This document shows positions 44,820 to 52,954 of a stretch of 64,000 nucleotides of DNA, one piece after another. The DNA is from Janthinobacterium fluminis (GTDB lineage Bacteria > Pseudomonadota > Gammaproteobacteria > Burkholderiales > Burkholderiaceae_D), in assembly GCF_028595325.1 (NCBI RefSeq), contig NZ_JAQQXR010000015.1, positions 17,141 to 81,140 on the forward strand. The letters are read 5' to 3'. The position numbers were made by a program, and so were the translations under genes. Position 1 is the first letter of the stretch. Every line of letters starts with the position of its first letter. Under the pieces are notes generated by a model. The model was not told the origin of the DNA. It ran no database searches and saw only the letters and a program-made list of their open reading frames with translations.

Positions 44820-47009
44820 ATGAATAGTAAATTTTTCGAAGGCATAAATTTTGGTTTCTCCAAAAATGTGCCGGTGGTGCTGCAGACGGAATTGACGGAA
44901 TGTGGCTTGTCATGCGTCGCCATGATATCCGGATACTATGGCGCAAATGAGAATTTAACAGATTTGCGGAGAAAATTCCCCCTGTCGTTAAAGGGAATGA
45001 CGTTGCGCCAGATTATCGAGGTGTGTGGACGCTTGCATATGTCGAATCGGGCTGTGCGGGTGGAGGTCGAGGAGCTCCGTGAGTTGAAGTTGCCATGCAT
45101 TTTGCATTGGGAGTTCAATCATTTTGTGGTGTTGAAGGCGGTTGGCAGGAAAACCGTGACAATCGTCGACCCGGGCCATGGCGAAAGAAAGGTGGCGGTT
45201 TCTGAATTATCGAATTCTTTCACTGGCGTTGCGCTTGAAGTTTGGCCGGACATTGAATTTAAAAAAACGCCGCCGGAAGCGCCGATAAAAATACGAGAGC
45301 TCACCGGGAAATTTCATGGTGTTAACGGCACTTTTGCGCAGATCATCGGGCTGGCATTGAGTTTGGAGGTTTTCGCCCTGCTCAGTCCCTTGTTCATGCA
45401 ATGGGTTCTGGATAACGTAATTGTTGCGAATGACAAAAACCTGTTGAATACGCTGGCGATCGGCTTCATATTTTTGATCTTGTTGCAGCAAGGTATAGGC
45501 GCGTTTCGCTCATGGATTATGATGTATTTCGGGACGTCGATGTCCGTGCAGTGGCGCAGCAATGTTTTCCGCCACCTGATGTCGCTGCCAATCTCCTACT
45601 TCGAGCGGCGCCAGCTGGGCGACGTGGTGTCGCGTTTCGGATCGGTTGACTCCATTCTTCAAACCGTGACCAGCTCATTTTTGGGCGGGGTGATTGATGG
45701 GGTGATGACGTTCATCACCCTGATCATGATGTTCCTGTACAGCGTGGAGCTGGGCTTGATCTCTGTTTCAACCATGCTGCTCTATGGTCTTGGCCGGCTG
45801 CTGTGGTATCGCCCTTTGCGCGAATCGACCAGCGAAACAATTGTCCGGGGCGCGAAAACCCAGTCGCATTTTCTTGAAAGCATACGCGGAATAAAAGCCT
45901 TGCAGCTTTTCGGGAAACAAAACATCCGAGTCTCCGCCTGGCAGTCGCTCGTGGTTGACCAAGTTAACGCTGGATTAAAGACGCAGAAATTACAATTGCT
46001 ATATCAGCAATGGAATGGATTGCTGTTCTCACTCGAAGGCATTGTCATCATATGGGTTGGCGCAAATATGGTCATGGAGAGTGCGCTCACTGTCGGCATG
46101 TTGATGGCGTTCAACTCGTATCGATCCCGCTTCGATGGCCGGGTCGGCAGCTTGATTGATAATTATTTCTCGATGAAGATGCTTCGGGTGCAGGCGGAGC
46201 GTCTCGGCGACATCATTCAAACCAGTCCCGACGAGAACATCGTGTTGGACGAGCGCGAGCTGGAGAAATTGGATGGCAGTCTTGAGTTGAAAGGCCTTAC
46301 CTTCCGATACGCCCAGGGAGAGGCGGCGATCATCAAGCGGATTTCGTGCGCGATACAACCCGGGGAATGCGTTGCCATCGTGGGGAAAACTGGAAGCGGC
46401 AAGACGACCTTGCTGAATTTGATACTGGGATCGCTTAAACCTACCCATGGCGAAATTTTACTGGGAAATAAAGATCTCGGCATGAACGGGCCCAACCTTG
46501 TACGCGGCGTGACCGGCACGGTGATGCAAGACGATGTCTTGTTTGCCGGCTCGCTGGCCGACAATATCACTTTTTGGGACAATGAGATTGACCAGGACCA
46601 TCTGGATTATTGCATCAACATGGCAATGCTGAAGGACGACATAGGCAAATTCCAGATGGGCTTGAACACCTTGGTCGGCGACATGGGTTCAGCGCTGTCC
46701 GCTGGACAAAAACAGCGTGTTTTGCTGGCGCGCGCGCTGTATAAAAAACCGAAAATATTGATATTGGATGAGGCCACCAGCAATCTTGATGTCAATACCG
46801 AGGCGGCAATCAATGCCGGCTTGCGCACCTTGAAGTTGACCAGGATCGTCGTTGCGCACAGATTGAGTTCGATCGAGGCGGCTGATCGCGTCCTCTATAT
46901 CGAAGATGGCTGTTTGCTGCTGGATACGACCCCGAAGTTGTTCTTTGAAACGGGAATTTACAGGTCTGGCAGCAGCCCTTCGGGCGAGGCGGGTCAAATT
47001 TTTGCTTGA
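44820..47009 (+). CDS. Bacteriocin ABC transporter with C39 peptidase domain (CvaB-like)
   Basis: A 729-residue peptidase-containing ABC transporter that removes the leader and exports the peptide. The C39 domain (about 1-150) has Gln22, catalytic Cys28 (QTELTECGLSC), His101 (FNHFVVLK) and Asp117 (TIVDPGHG), so it looks active. Six transmembrane helices span about 165-460. The nucleotide-binding domain has Walker A GKTGSGKTT, signature LSAGQKQR and Walker B ILILDEATSNLD. It is the last gene of the cluster; the low-G+C composition ends with it. Confidence 0.94.
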   Translation: MNSKFFEGINFGFSKNVPVVLQTELTECGLSCVAMISGYYGANENLTDLRRKFPLSLKGMTLRQIIEVCGRLHMSNRAVRVEVEELRELKLPCILHWEFNHFVVLKAVGRKTVTIVDPGHGERKVAVSELSNSFTGVALEVWPDIEFKKTPPEAPIKIRELTGKFHGVNGTFAQIIGLALSLEVFALLSPLFMQWVLDNVIVANDKNLLNTLAIGFIFLILLQQGIGAFRSWIMMYFGTSMSVQWRSNVFRHLMSLPISYFERRQLGDVVSRFGSVDSILQTVTSSFLGGVIDGVMTFITLIMMFLYSVELGLISVSTMLLYGLGRLLWYRPLRESTSETIVRGAKTQSHFLESIRGIKALQLFGKQNIRVSAWQSLVVDQVNAGLKTQKLQLLYQQWNGLLFSLEGIVIIWVGANMVMESALTVGMLMAFNSYRSRFDGRVGSLIDNYFSMKMLRVQAERLGDIIQTSPDENIVLDERELEKLDGSLELKGLTFRYAQGEAAIIKRISCAIQPGECVAIVGKTGSGKTTLLNLILGSLKPTHGEILLGNKDLGMNGPNLVRGVTGTVMQDDVLFAGSLADNITFWDNEIDQDHLDYCINMAMLKDDIGKFQMGLNTLVGDMGSALSAGQKQRVLLARALYKKPKILILDEATSNLDVNTEAAINAGLRTLKLTRIVVAHRLSSIEAADRVLYIEDGCLLLDTTPKLFFETGIYRSGSSPSGEAGQIFA

Positions 47010-47111
47010 TGGCCTGGTGTACAGCGCGCGCGTAGCCGGGCAGCGCCGGCGCCCGCCCGCCGCGCGCCAGTTCCTCGCGCACGCTGAACGTCGGCGAGCT
47101 GGTGCGTGCGC
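47010..47111. other. Right boundary of the island, possible gene remnant
   Basis: The sequence switches abruptly back to high G+C just after the transporter stop. On the minus strand, a run that translates as SARTSSPTFSVREELARGGR followed by APALPGYARAVHQAI is protein-like. It could be the broken end of an ancestral gene, but it has no start or recognised family. It is recorded as a possible remnant only. Confidence 0.3.
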
Positions 47112-48068
47112 TTAGCTGAAGCGGGCGCCGTCGATGGTGCAGCCCTTGATGAACTCGGCCGCCGGCAGGCGCTTGCCGCCCGGCTTTTGCAATTCGATCA
47201 GACGCAGCGCGCCGGCGCCGCAGGCGACGACGATGCCGTGCTGGGCGTCCGCCGCCAGCACCTGGCCGGGCGCGGCGGCGCTGTCGGCCTCCAGCGCCTC
47301 GGCCGCCCACAGCTTGACGGTGGCGCCGTCGAGCTGGGCGGTGGCGCCGGGGAAGGGGTTGAAGGCGCGGATCTTCAGGCCCAGCTCCAGCGCCGGCAGG
47401 CTGAAGTCGAGCGCCGCCTCGTCCTTGCTGATCTTGGCGGCGTAGGTGACGCCGGCCTCCGGCTGCGGCACGGCTTCCAGCGCGCCCTGTTCCATCTTGC
47501 GCAGCGCGGCGACGATCATGCGCCCGCCCAGCGCGGCCAGCTTGTCGTGCAGCGTGCCGGTGCTGTCGCCGGCGGCGATGTTGAGGCGCTCGACGGCCAG
47601 CATCGGCCCCGTGTCGAGGCCCTCTTCCATGCGCATGATGGTGATGCCGGTTTCGTCGTCGCCCGCCTCGATGGCGCGGTGGATGGGCGCGGCGCCGCGC
47701 CAGCGCGGCAGCAGCGAGCCGTGGATGTTGATGCAGGGGCGGATGTCGAGCGTGGCGCGCGGCAGGATCAGGCCGTAGGCGGCCACGACCATGACGTCGT
47801 AGTCGGTCGCCAGCAGGCGCGCGTGGGCGTCGCCGGCCTCGGCGGCGCGCTGCGGGTCCTTGCTGTCCTGGCGCAGCGACAGCGGCTGCAGCACCTCGAT
47901 GCCGTGGCGCTGGGCCAGTTGCTTGACGGCCGAGGCGTGCAATTGCATGCCGCGCCCGGCCGGCCGGTCGGGCTGGGTCAGCACCAGCGGAATGTCGAAG
48001 CCGGCCTCGATCAGGGACTGGAGGGCGACGGCGGCGAATTCGGGCGTGCCTGCGAAAATCACTTTCAT
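47112..48068 (-). CDS. fmt: Methionyl-tRNA formyltransferase
   Basis: Formylates initiator Met-tRNA using 10-formyltetrahydrofolate. The start MKVIFAGTPEFAAVAL is canonical, chosen at 48068 over a longer frame. The catalytic segment is INIHGSLLPRWRGAAPIHRAI, containing the Asn-His pair and SLLPRWRGAAP loop, followed by TGITIMRMEEGLDTGPML. The C-terminal OB-like domain ends in GKRLPAAEFIKG. The length of 318 residues is normal. It follows def by 52 bases, the usual def-fmt pair. Confidence 0.97.
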   Translation of the reverse strand: MKVIFAGTPEFAAVALQSLIEAGFDIPLVLTQPDRPAGRGMQLHASAVKQLAQRHGIEVLQPLSLRQDSKDPQRAAEAGDAHARLLATDYDVMVVAAYGLILPRATLDIRPCINIHGSLLPRWRGAAPIHRAIEAGDDETGITIMRMEEGLDTGPMLAVERLNIAAGDSTGTLHDKLAALGGRMIVAALRKMEQGALEAVPQPEAGVTYAAKISKDEAALDFSLPALELGLKIRAFNPFPGATAQLDGATVKLWAAEALEADSAAAPGQVLAADAQHGIVVACGAGALRLIELQKPGGKRLPAAEFIKGCTIDGARFS

Positions 48069-48120
48069 AGTATTCCTTGGCTGGCGGCGCGCGGGCGCCA
48101 CATGACGTGGTGCGAACGGC

Positions 48121-48663
48121 TCAGAAACGCCGGCCCTGGGCGCGCAGCGAGGCTTCGCGCTCCAGGCCGCGGATTTCCTTGACCATCTTGGCTTTGATGC
48201 GGTTGCGCTTGAGCGGCGACAGGTACTCGACAAACACCTTGCCCAGCAAATGGTCCATCTCGTGCTGGATGCAGACGGCCAGCAAGCCGTCGGCGCTGAC
48301 CTCGAAGGGCTGGCCCTTCAGGTCGAGCGCGCGCACCTTCACTTCGGCGTGGCGTTCGACGCCGTCGTAGATGCCGGGCACGGACAGGCAGCCTTCGTCG
48401 TAGACTTGCATTTCGGGACTGGCCCAGATGATTTCCGGGTTGATGAACACTTGCAGCGCGTCCTTGGTGTCGGTGACGTCGATGATCACCAGTTGCTGGT
48501 GCACGTCGACCTGCGACGCGGCCAGGCCGACGCCGGGGGCGTCGTACATGGTTTCGGCCATGTCGGCGACCAGGCGCTCCAGGCGGGCGTCGAAGACGGT
48601 GACGGGTTTGGCGACCGTGTGCAGGCGCGGATCGGGATAGCGGAGAATATTGAGTATGGACAT
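48121..48663 (-). CDS. def: Peptide deformylase
   Basis: Removes the formyl group from nascent proteins. Three metal-site motifs are present: GVGLAASQ, EGCLSVPG with the metal-ligand Cys, and QHEMDHLLGKVF with the metal-ligand His pair and catalytic Glu. The length of 180 residues suits a type 1 enzyme. It precedes fmt, as in most bacteria. Confidence 0.97.
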   Translation of the reverse strand: MSILNILRYPDPRLHTVAKPVTVFDARLERLVADMAETMYDAPGVGLAASQVDVHQQLVIIDVTDTKDALQVFINPEIIWASPEMQVYDEGCLSVPGIYDGVERHAEVKVRALDLKGQPFEVSADGLLAVCIQHEMDHLLGKVFVEYLSPLKRNRIKAKMVKEIRGLEREASLRAQGRRF

Positions 48664-48968
48664 ACGAGTTCGGCTGGTTAGTGGCTACACAAATGCAGTA
48701 TAGGACAGTGCGGACGCTGGCGGGAGCGGTCGGCGGCGTCGGGCGGCGGCATCTTCTGCGGACCAAAACGCAACAGCCGGGAAGGGGGCCGCAGCGCGGT
48801 TTCTCTTGCTAGTTCAAGCGTTTATGGGCAGAATTTGATTCAGTTCGGCAAGCCTTATCGTCGATAGGGGAGCGTGCCATACGGCTGCCTGCGGCCTTCG
48901 GCCCGCATGCCGCCCCGGCCCGGAGACGCTCCGGCTTTCCGTCAATGCCGCACTTTACGGACATATTA
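48664..48968. other. Divergent intergenic region def / LysM gene
   Basis: About 305 bases, mostly G+C-rich, with a short A+T-richer pocket near 48810-48840. No gene is seen in it. It should contain promoters for def-fmt leftward and the LysM-dprA genes rightward, but no clear hexamers could be called. Confidence 0.4.
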
Positions 48969-50105
48969 ATGGAAAATTTTAGCACAGTCGGGGTCCGCCT
49001 GGTGTGCGCCGCGCTGTTTGCCGGCGGCACGGCCGGCGGCGCGGCCGCGGCCACTTGCGAATTTTTGCCGAACGCGCCGGACCAGCACGCCGTCGTCAAG
49101 GGCGACACCCTGTGGGGCATCGCCGGCCGCTTCCTCGAACATCCGTGGTGCTGGGGCCAGGTCTGGGGCTTGAACCGCGACGAGATCCGCGACCCGCACT
49201 GGATTTATCCGGGCCAGATCGTCTACCTGGACCGCGCCGCCGGGCGTTTGCGCCTGGGCGGCGGCCCCGGCGCGGCCGACGGCGCCGGCGATGCCGCCGA
49301 CGCGCGCCTGTCGCCGCGGCTGCGCATCGAAGCGCTCGACAAGGACGCGCTGCCGGCCATCCCGCCGGGCGCCATCGAACCCTTCCTGAGCCAGCCCCTG
49401 ATCGTCGAGGCGGACCAGCTGGCCACGGCGCCGCGCATCGTCGCCACCCAGGAAAACCACCTGTTTCTGGGCAAGGGTGACAAAGCCTATGTGCGCGGCG
49501 AGCTGGAGGGCGGCAGCGCCTTCCAGGTGTTTCGTCCCGGCAAACCGTTGAAAGACCCGCTCAGCCAGGCCGTCATCGGGCATGAGGCGTTTTATCTAGG
49601 CACGATGACGCTGCGCAGCGCCGCCAAGGCGGAAGCCAAGGCGAACGCCAAGGCGGAAGCCGGGGCGGCTAACGACATACACACCTTCGTCATTGCCAGC
49701 ACGAAACAGGAAATGGGCGTTGGCGACCGCCTGCTGCCGGCGCCGCCCGTGCCGATGCGCAGCTATGCGCCGCACACACCGTCGCGGCAGGTTGACGCGC
49801 GCGTGATGTCCATCTACGGCGGCGTCAGCTACGCCGGGCAGAACCAGATCGTCAGCGTGAATCGCGGCGCACTTGACGGGCTCGACATCGGTTCCGTGCT
49901 GCAGCTGTACCATGACGGCAGGACGGTGACCGACGCGACGGCCGCGAAAGGCTGGTTCGGCATCGGTAAACCGCAGGTCAAGCTGCCCGACGAACAGTAT
50001 GGCAGCCTGTTTATCTTCCGCGTGTTCAAGCATATTGCGTATGGCTTGATCATGCAGGTCACGGAGCCGGTGCAGGTGGGCGACGTCGCCACGAACCCGG
50101 AGTAA
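48969..50105 (+). CDS. Secreted LysM domain protein
   Basis: A peptidoglycan-binding exported protein of unknown exact role. The ATG at 48969 gives a signal peptide (ENFSTVGVRLVCAALFAGG, cleaved near AAA-TCEF); the ATG at 48945 is an alternative. One LysM module follows at about residues 42-95 (HAVVKGDTLWGIAGRFL...WIYPGQIVYLD). The rest of the 378 residues has no familiar domain, but GVSYAGQNQIVSVNRGALDGLDIGSVLQLY and the Lys/Ala repeat KAEAKANAKAEAGA can be seen. It lies eight bases from dprA, the normal betaproteobacterial arrangement. Confidence 0.88.
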   Translation: MENFSTVGVRLVCAALFAGGTAGGAAAATCEFLPNAPDQHAVVKGDTLWGIAGRFLEHPWCWGQVWGLNRDEIRDPHWIYPGQIVYLDRAAGRLRLGGGPGAADGAGDAADARLSPRLRIEALDKDALPAIPPGAIEPFLSQPLIVEADQLATAPRIVATQENHLFLGKGDKAYVRGELEGGSAFQVFRPGKPLKDPLSQAVIGHEAFYLGTMTLRSAAKAEAKANAKAEAGAANDIHTFVIASTKQEMGVGDRLLPAPPVPMRSYAPHTPSRQVDARVMSIYGGVSYAGQNQIVSVNRGALDGLDIGSVLQLYHDGRTVTDATAAKGWFGIGKPQVKLPDEQYGSLFIFRVFKHIAYGLIMQVTEPVQVGDVATNPE

Positions 50106-50112
50106 GCCCGCC

Positions 50113-51228
50113 GTGCAGGCCACGGACCCGCAACCCGCCGATGGCGACGACGACTTGCTGCACTGGCTGCGCCTGCTGCAGGCGCCCGGCGTGGGGCCGG
50201 TGTCGGTGCGCGCGCTGCTGGCGCACTTCGGCTTGCCTGGCAATATCTTCCGCGCCGCGCATGCCGAGCTGAAAGCGCTGGTCGGCGCGCTGCGCGCCGG
50301 CGCCTTGCTGGCGACGCCGCCGGGCGCGCTGGCGGCGCAGCGCGATGCCACGCTGGCCTGGCTGGAGCGGCCCGGCAACCATATCCTGACCCTGGCCGAC
50401 ACCGCCTACCCGCAGACGCTGCTGGCCATCGCCGACCCGCCGCCGCTGTTGTATGTGCAGGGGCGGTGCGAGTTGCTGGCGGGCCCGGCGCTGGCCGTCG
50501 TCGGCAGCCGCAGCGCCAGCGCCCAGGGCGTGGCCAACGCCGGCCGGTTCGCCCAGGCGCTCAGCGAGGCGGGCGTGACCATCGTTTCCGGGCTGGCGCT
50601 GGGCATCGACACGGCCGCCCACGAGGGCGGCTTGCGCGGGGCGGGCTCGACCGTCGCCGTCATCGGCACCGGCGCCGACCTGGTCTACCCGCCCGCCAAC
50701 GCGGCGCTGGCGCGGCGCATCGGCGCGCGCGGCTGCATCGTCAGCGAATATCCGCTGGGCCTGGCCGCGGCGGCGGAGAATTTCCCGCGCCGCAACCGCC
50801 TGATCAGCGGCCTGGCGCGCGGCGTGCTGGTGGTCGAGGCGGCGGCCCGCTCCGGCTCGCTGATCACGGCCCGGCTGGCGGGCGAGCAGGGGCGCGACGT
50901 GTTCGCCATTCCCGGCTCGATCCACTCGGCGCTGGCGAAGGGCTGCCATCAGCTCATCAAGCAGGGCGCGAAACTGGTGGAGACGGCCGCCGACGTGCTG
51001 GAGGAGCTGCAACTGCCGGCGCCGCCGCCGCGCGCGGGTGCGCCGGCCGGCCCGCAGCCGCACCCCGATCTGCTGGCGGCGCTGGGCCACGACCCGGCCG
51101 ATGTCGCCACGCTGGCCGGGCGCGCCGGCCAGGCCGTCGGCGCCGTCGCCGGGCAGTTGCTGGAGTTGGAGCTGGCCGGCCTGGTCGAGCGCCTGCCCGG
51201 CGGGCTCTTCCAACGCGTCACCCGCTAG
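50113..51228 (+). CDS. dprA: DNA-processing protein DprA
   Basis: Binds incoming single-stranded DNA and loads RecA during natural transformation. The Rossmann core has VVGSRSASAQGVANAG, TIVSGLALGIDTAAHEGGL and VIGTGADLVYPPANAAL; SEYPLGLAAAAENFPRRNRLISGL is strongly diagnostic. A C-terminal winged-helix (DML1-like) follows from about residue 310. The start is GTG at 50113. The following gene in relatives is smg; here about 1 kb of foreign-looking DNA separates them. Confidence 0.95.
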   Translation: MQATDPQPADGDDDLLHWLRLLQAPGVGPVSVRALLAHFGLPGNIFRAAHAELKALVGALRAGALLATPPGALAAQRDATLAWLERPGNHILTLADTAYPQTLLAIADPPPLLYVQGRCELLAGPALAVVGSRSASAQGVANAGRFAQALSEAGVTIVSGLALGIDTAAHEGGLRGAGSTVAVIGTGADLVYPPANAALARRIGARGCIVSEYPLGLAAAAENFPRRNRLISGLARGVLVVEAAARSGSLITARLAGEQGRDVFAIPGSIHSALAKGCHQLIKQGAKLVETAADVLEELQLPAPPPRAGAPAGPQPHPDLLAALGHDPADVATLAGRAGQAVGAVAGQLLELELAGLVERLPGGLFQRVTR

Positions 51229-51422
51229 GCGCCGGCGGGTAGTGGTTTAGTTTGGCTGCGTCAGGGGTGCAATATTTTTAATGGCGCTAAGGATGCGCAC
51301 AGACTTGCCGATAAGGAATACATATGCGGCAGGCGTCGTTCCTTGCTATAGTAAAGTCAAGGACGAAAAATTTAGGCGCGCTATCCTTTGCCAATAGATG
51401 CGCAAAACGTCAAGGAGCGGTC

Positions 51423-51635
51423 ATGGACAACACGACATACACATTTAAAGGTGTTGACAAAGGTGTTGACGAAAAGTACGAATCGAAGGATTCCTCGTCA
51501 GTGGGTGGGAGTGTGCACACCAAGATCAAAGTTAGGCGAATGCAGGATGTACTTGAGACGCCAAGTGTTCAGATGCCAAGTGGATTGACGAAAGATGAGA
51601 TGCGGGCCTTCATCATTGCGCATGCAAAAGCGTAA
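51423..51635 (+). CDS. Small hypothetical protein, candidate antitoxin of an unrecognised pair
   Basis: A 70-residue hydrophilic protein without family match. The ATG at 51423 has AAGGAG at 51412-51417; a longer frame from 51324 is less likely. The N-terminal part contains a near-repeat KGVDKGVDE and is Ser/Asp-rich; the C-terminal part, MPSGLTKDEMRAFIIAHAKA, is probably helical. Its stop TAA would have overlapped an ancestral ATG of the next gene (TAATG at 51633-51637). The A+T-rich codon use differs from dprA and smg. The antitoxin idea rests on size, order and coupling only. Confidence 0.65.
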   Translation: MDNTTYTFKGVDKGVDEKYESKDSSSVGGSVHTKIKVRRMQDVLETPSVQMPSGLTKDEMRAFIIAHAKA

Positions 51636-51636
51636 T

Positions 51637-51674
51637 GCAGTTCACATATGCATTCGCAGTTCACATATGCATTC
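51637..51674 (+). repeat. 19-bp tandem duplication at the gene junction
   Basis: GCAGTTCACATATGCATTC occurs twice in direct succession (51637-51655 and 51656-51674). Nineteen is not a multiple of three, so the duplication shifted the original frame of the downstream gene relative to its old start at 51635. It also created a usable ATG at 51648 that is in frame with the rest of the gene. Confidence 0.9.
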
Positions 51675-52040
51675 AAGAAACGATTTGCCCTAGAATTCGT
51701 CAATTTTCCGATTGAGCAGCAAGACAAGATTCTTGATTTTGCTGCCACTTTTATGGCCCATGGACTTTCTGACTTCTCCAAGTACATCGGGAAGATATCT
51801 CCGTCATGGGCTGGAAATGCCGATGCGGCAGCCTATAATTTTGCACGTCAAAACGATCTTTGGCATTACCATATCGGCTTGCCGACTTACGTCTCCAATC
51901 ATCCAAAATTTAAGACATCCGATTGGGTTTTGCATTTTCAATGGAAAAACAGGGGCAATCACATAGACCTCTTGGACATATATTCGCACTATAAGAGCGA
52001 CGGCACATTTTACCTTCCTGGGACTGATTACTTGGTCTAG
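51648..52040 (+). CDS. Hypothetical protein, candidate toxin of an unrecognised pair
   Basis: A 130-residue protein. The fold type is suggested by FVNFPIEQQDKILDFAATFMAHG at the start and the WHYHIGLPTYV...DWVLHFQWKNRGNHIDLLDIYSHY core, which has the alpha-then-beta-strand, aromatic/His-rich look of RelE/ParE-like toxins with a final beta hairpin (DGTFYLPG). It was not recognised beyond that. The start moved to ATG 51648 through the 19-bp duplication; without it the gene would begin at 51635 as MQFTYAFKK, coupled to the upstream stop. There is no good ribosome site at the present start. The stop overlaps the transposase fragment on the other strand. Confidence 0.7.
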   Translation: MHSQFTYAFKKRFALEFVNFPIEQQDKILDFAATFMAHGLSDFSKYIGKISPSWAGNADAAAYNFARQNDLWHYHIGLPTYVSNHPKFKTSDWVLHFQWKNRGNHIDLLDIYSHYKSDGTFYLPGTDYLV

Positions 52041-52190
52041 TGTCGCGCTTTGCTGTTCGCTTCAACCATCTGCAAAACCTCTTCCAGCTCCCATACGTGA
52101 TCGGCGATCCCAGCTTCCATCGCAGGCGTGACGCGCAGAGATTTGTGGATACGGCAGAAGTTGTCGTGCATGGTCAGGTTCGCGCGCCCG
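52037..52190 (-). pseudogene. Transposase C-terminal fragment
   Basis: The minus strand encodes NLTMHDNFCRIHKSLRVTPA, continuing MEAGIADHVWELEEVLQMVE to a TAG at 52037-52039. This matches the C-terminal end of IS-encoded transposases of the DDE/IS1-like group (NFCRxHxxLRVTPAMEAGI) as I recall them. About 50 residues remain; the rest of the element is missing. It abuts the candidate toxin gene, and marks the insertion between dprA and smg as IS-associated. Confidence 0.75.
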
Positions 52191-52251
52191 ACGCAGGACC
52201 CGCCGGCGCCGGCTCTTGTGCCGCAAGGAGCTTAGCTGATAGAGTAGCGCC

Positions 52252-52713
52252 ATGTTCGACATCCTTGTTTATCTCTACGAGACTTATTACCGTCCCGACG
52301 CCTGCCCCGAGCCGGTCGCGTTGGCGAAGAAGCTGTCGGCCGTCGGTTTCGACGACGAGGAGATTTCCGAGGCGCTGGTGTGGCTCAACGACCTGGCGGC
52401 GATGGCCGTCGCGCCGCAGACGCTGACGGCCGAGTCGACCGGCACGCGCTTCTATGTGGACGAGGAGCGCGAGACGCTGGGCACGGCCGCCATCGGCTTC
52501 ATCCAGTTCCTCGAAAGCGCCAAGGTGCTCAGCCCGCTGCAGCGCGAAATCGTCGTCGAGCGGGCGCTGGCGCTGGACGAGTCGCCCGTGTCGCAGGGCA
52601 AGCTGAAGGTGATCGTGCTGATGCTGCTGTGGAGCCAGGGCAAGGAGCCGGACGCGCTGATGTTCGACGACCTGTTCGGCGACGACGAGCAGGTGCCCCG
52701 TTTGCTGCACTAG
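52252..52713 (+). CDS. smg: Smg family protein (DUF494)
   Basis: A 153-residue conserved protein found next to dprA in many gamma- and betaproteobacteria. The N-terminus MFDILVYLYETYYRPDACPE and the central AIGFIQFLESAKVLSPLQREIVVERALAL are diagnostic, as is the acidic C-terminus ending FGDDEQVPRLLH. The function is unknown, though links to DNA uptake and processing are suspected from its neighbours. It lies between the foreign insertion and topB. Confidence 0.93.
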   Translation: MFDILVYLYETYYRPDACPEPVALAKKLSAVGFDDEEISEALVWLNDLAAMAVAPQTLTAESTGTRFYVDEERETLGTAAIGFIQFLESAKVLSPLQREIVVERALALDESPVSQGKLKVIVLMLLWSQGKEPDALMFDDLFGDDEQVPRLLH

Positions 52714-52954
52714 TTCCCGCCGGCGTACCGGCACGGACGCCATCAAACTGTCACGATTCCCGCAACATCCGCCGCCGTCCGGGCCGCTATGCCCGGCCTG
52801 GAGCTTGCGGATTTCGCGGCTACCCGCTTATCATTAGCCGCTTGATAAGACTATTAGACGACGGCGTCGGGCGTGCAAAAGCGATCCCGCCCCGCGATGC
52901 ACTGTATGATGCGCTTGCTGAACTAATCCTAGAGCATTTTTCGAGACCAAAAAT

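Larger units (their letters stand above)
41760..47009 (+). other. Putative microcin biosynthesis, immunity and export island
   Basis: Five genes on one strand with short gaps: oxygenase, precursor peptide, four-helix membrane protein, HlyD-type adaptor, C39-ABC transporter. The whole block is visibly A+T-richer and uses more A/T-ending codons than the flanking trhP and fmt genes. That supports horizontal acquisition. No integrase or direct-repeat boundary was seen. A TolC-type outer-membrane channel is not encoded here, so the chromosomal one would be used, as for colicin V. Confidence 0.75.
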
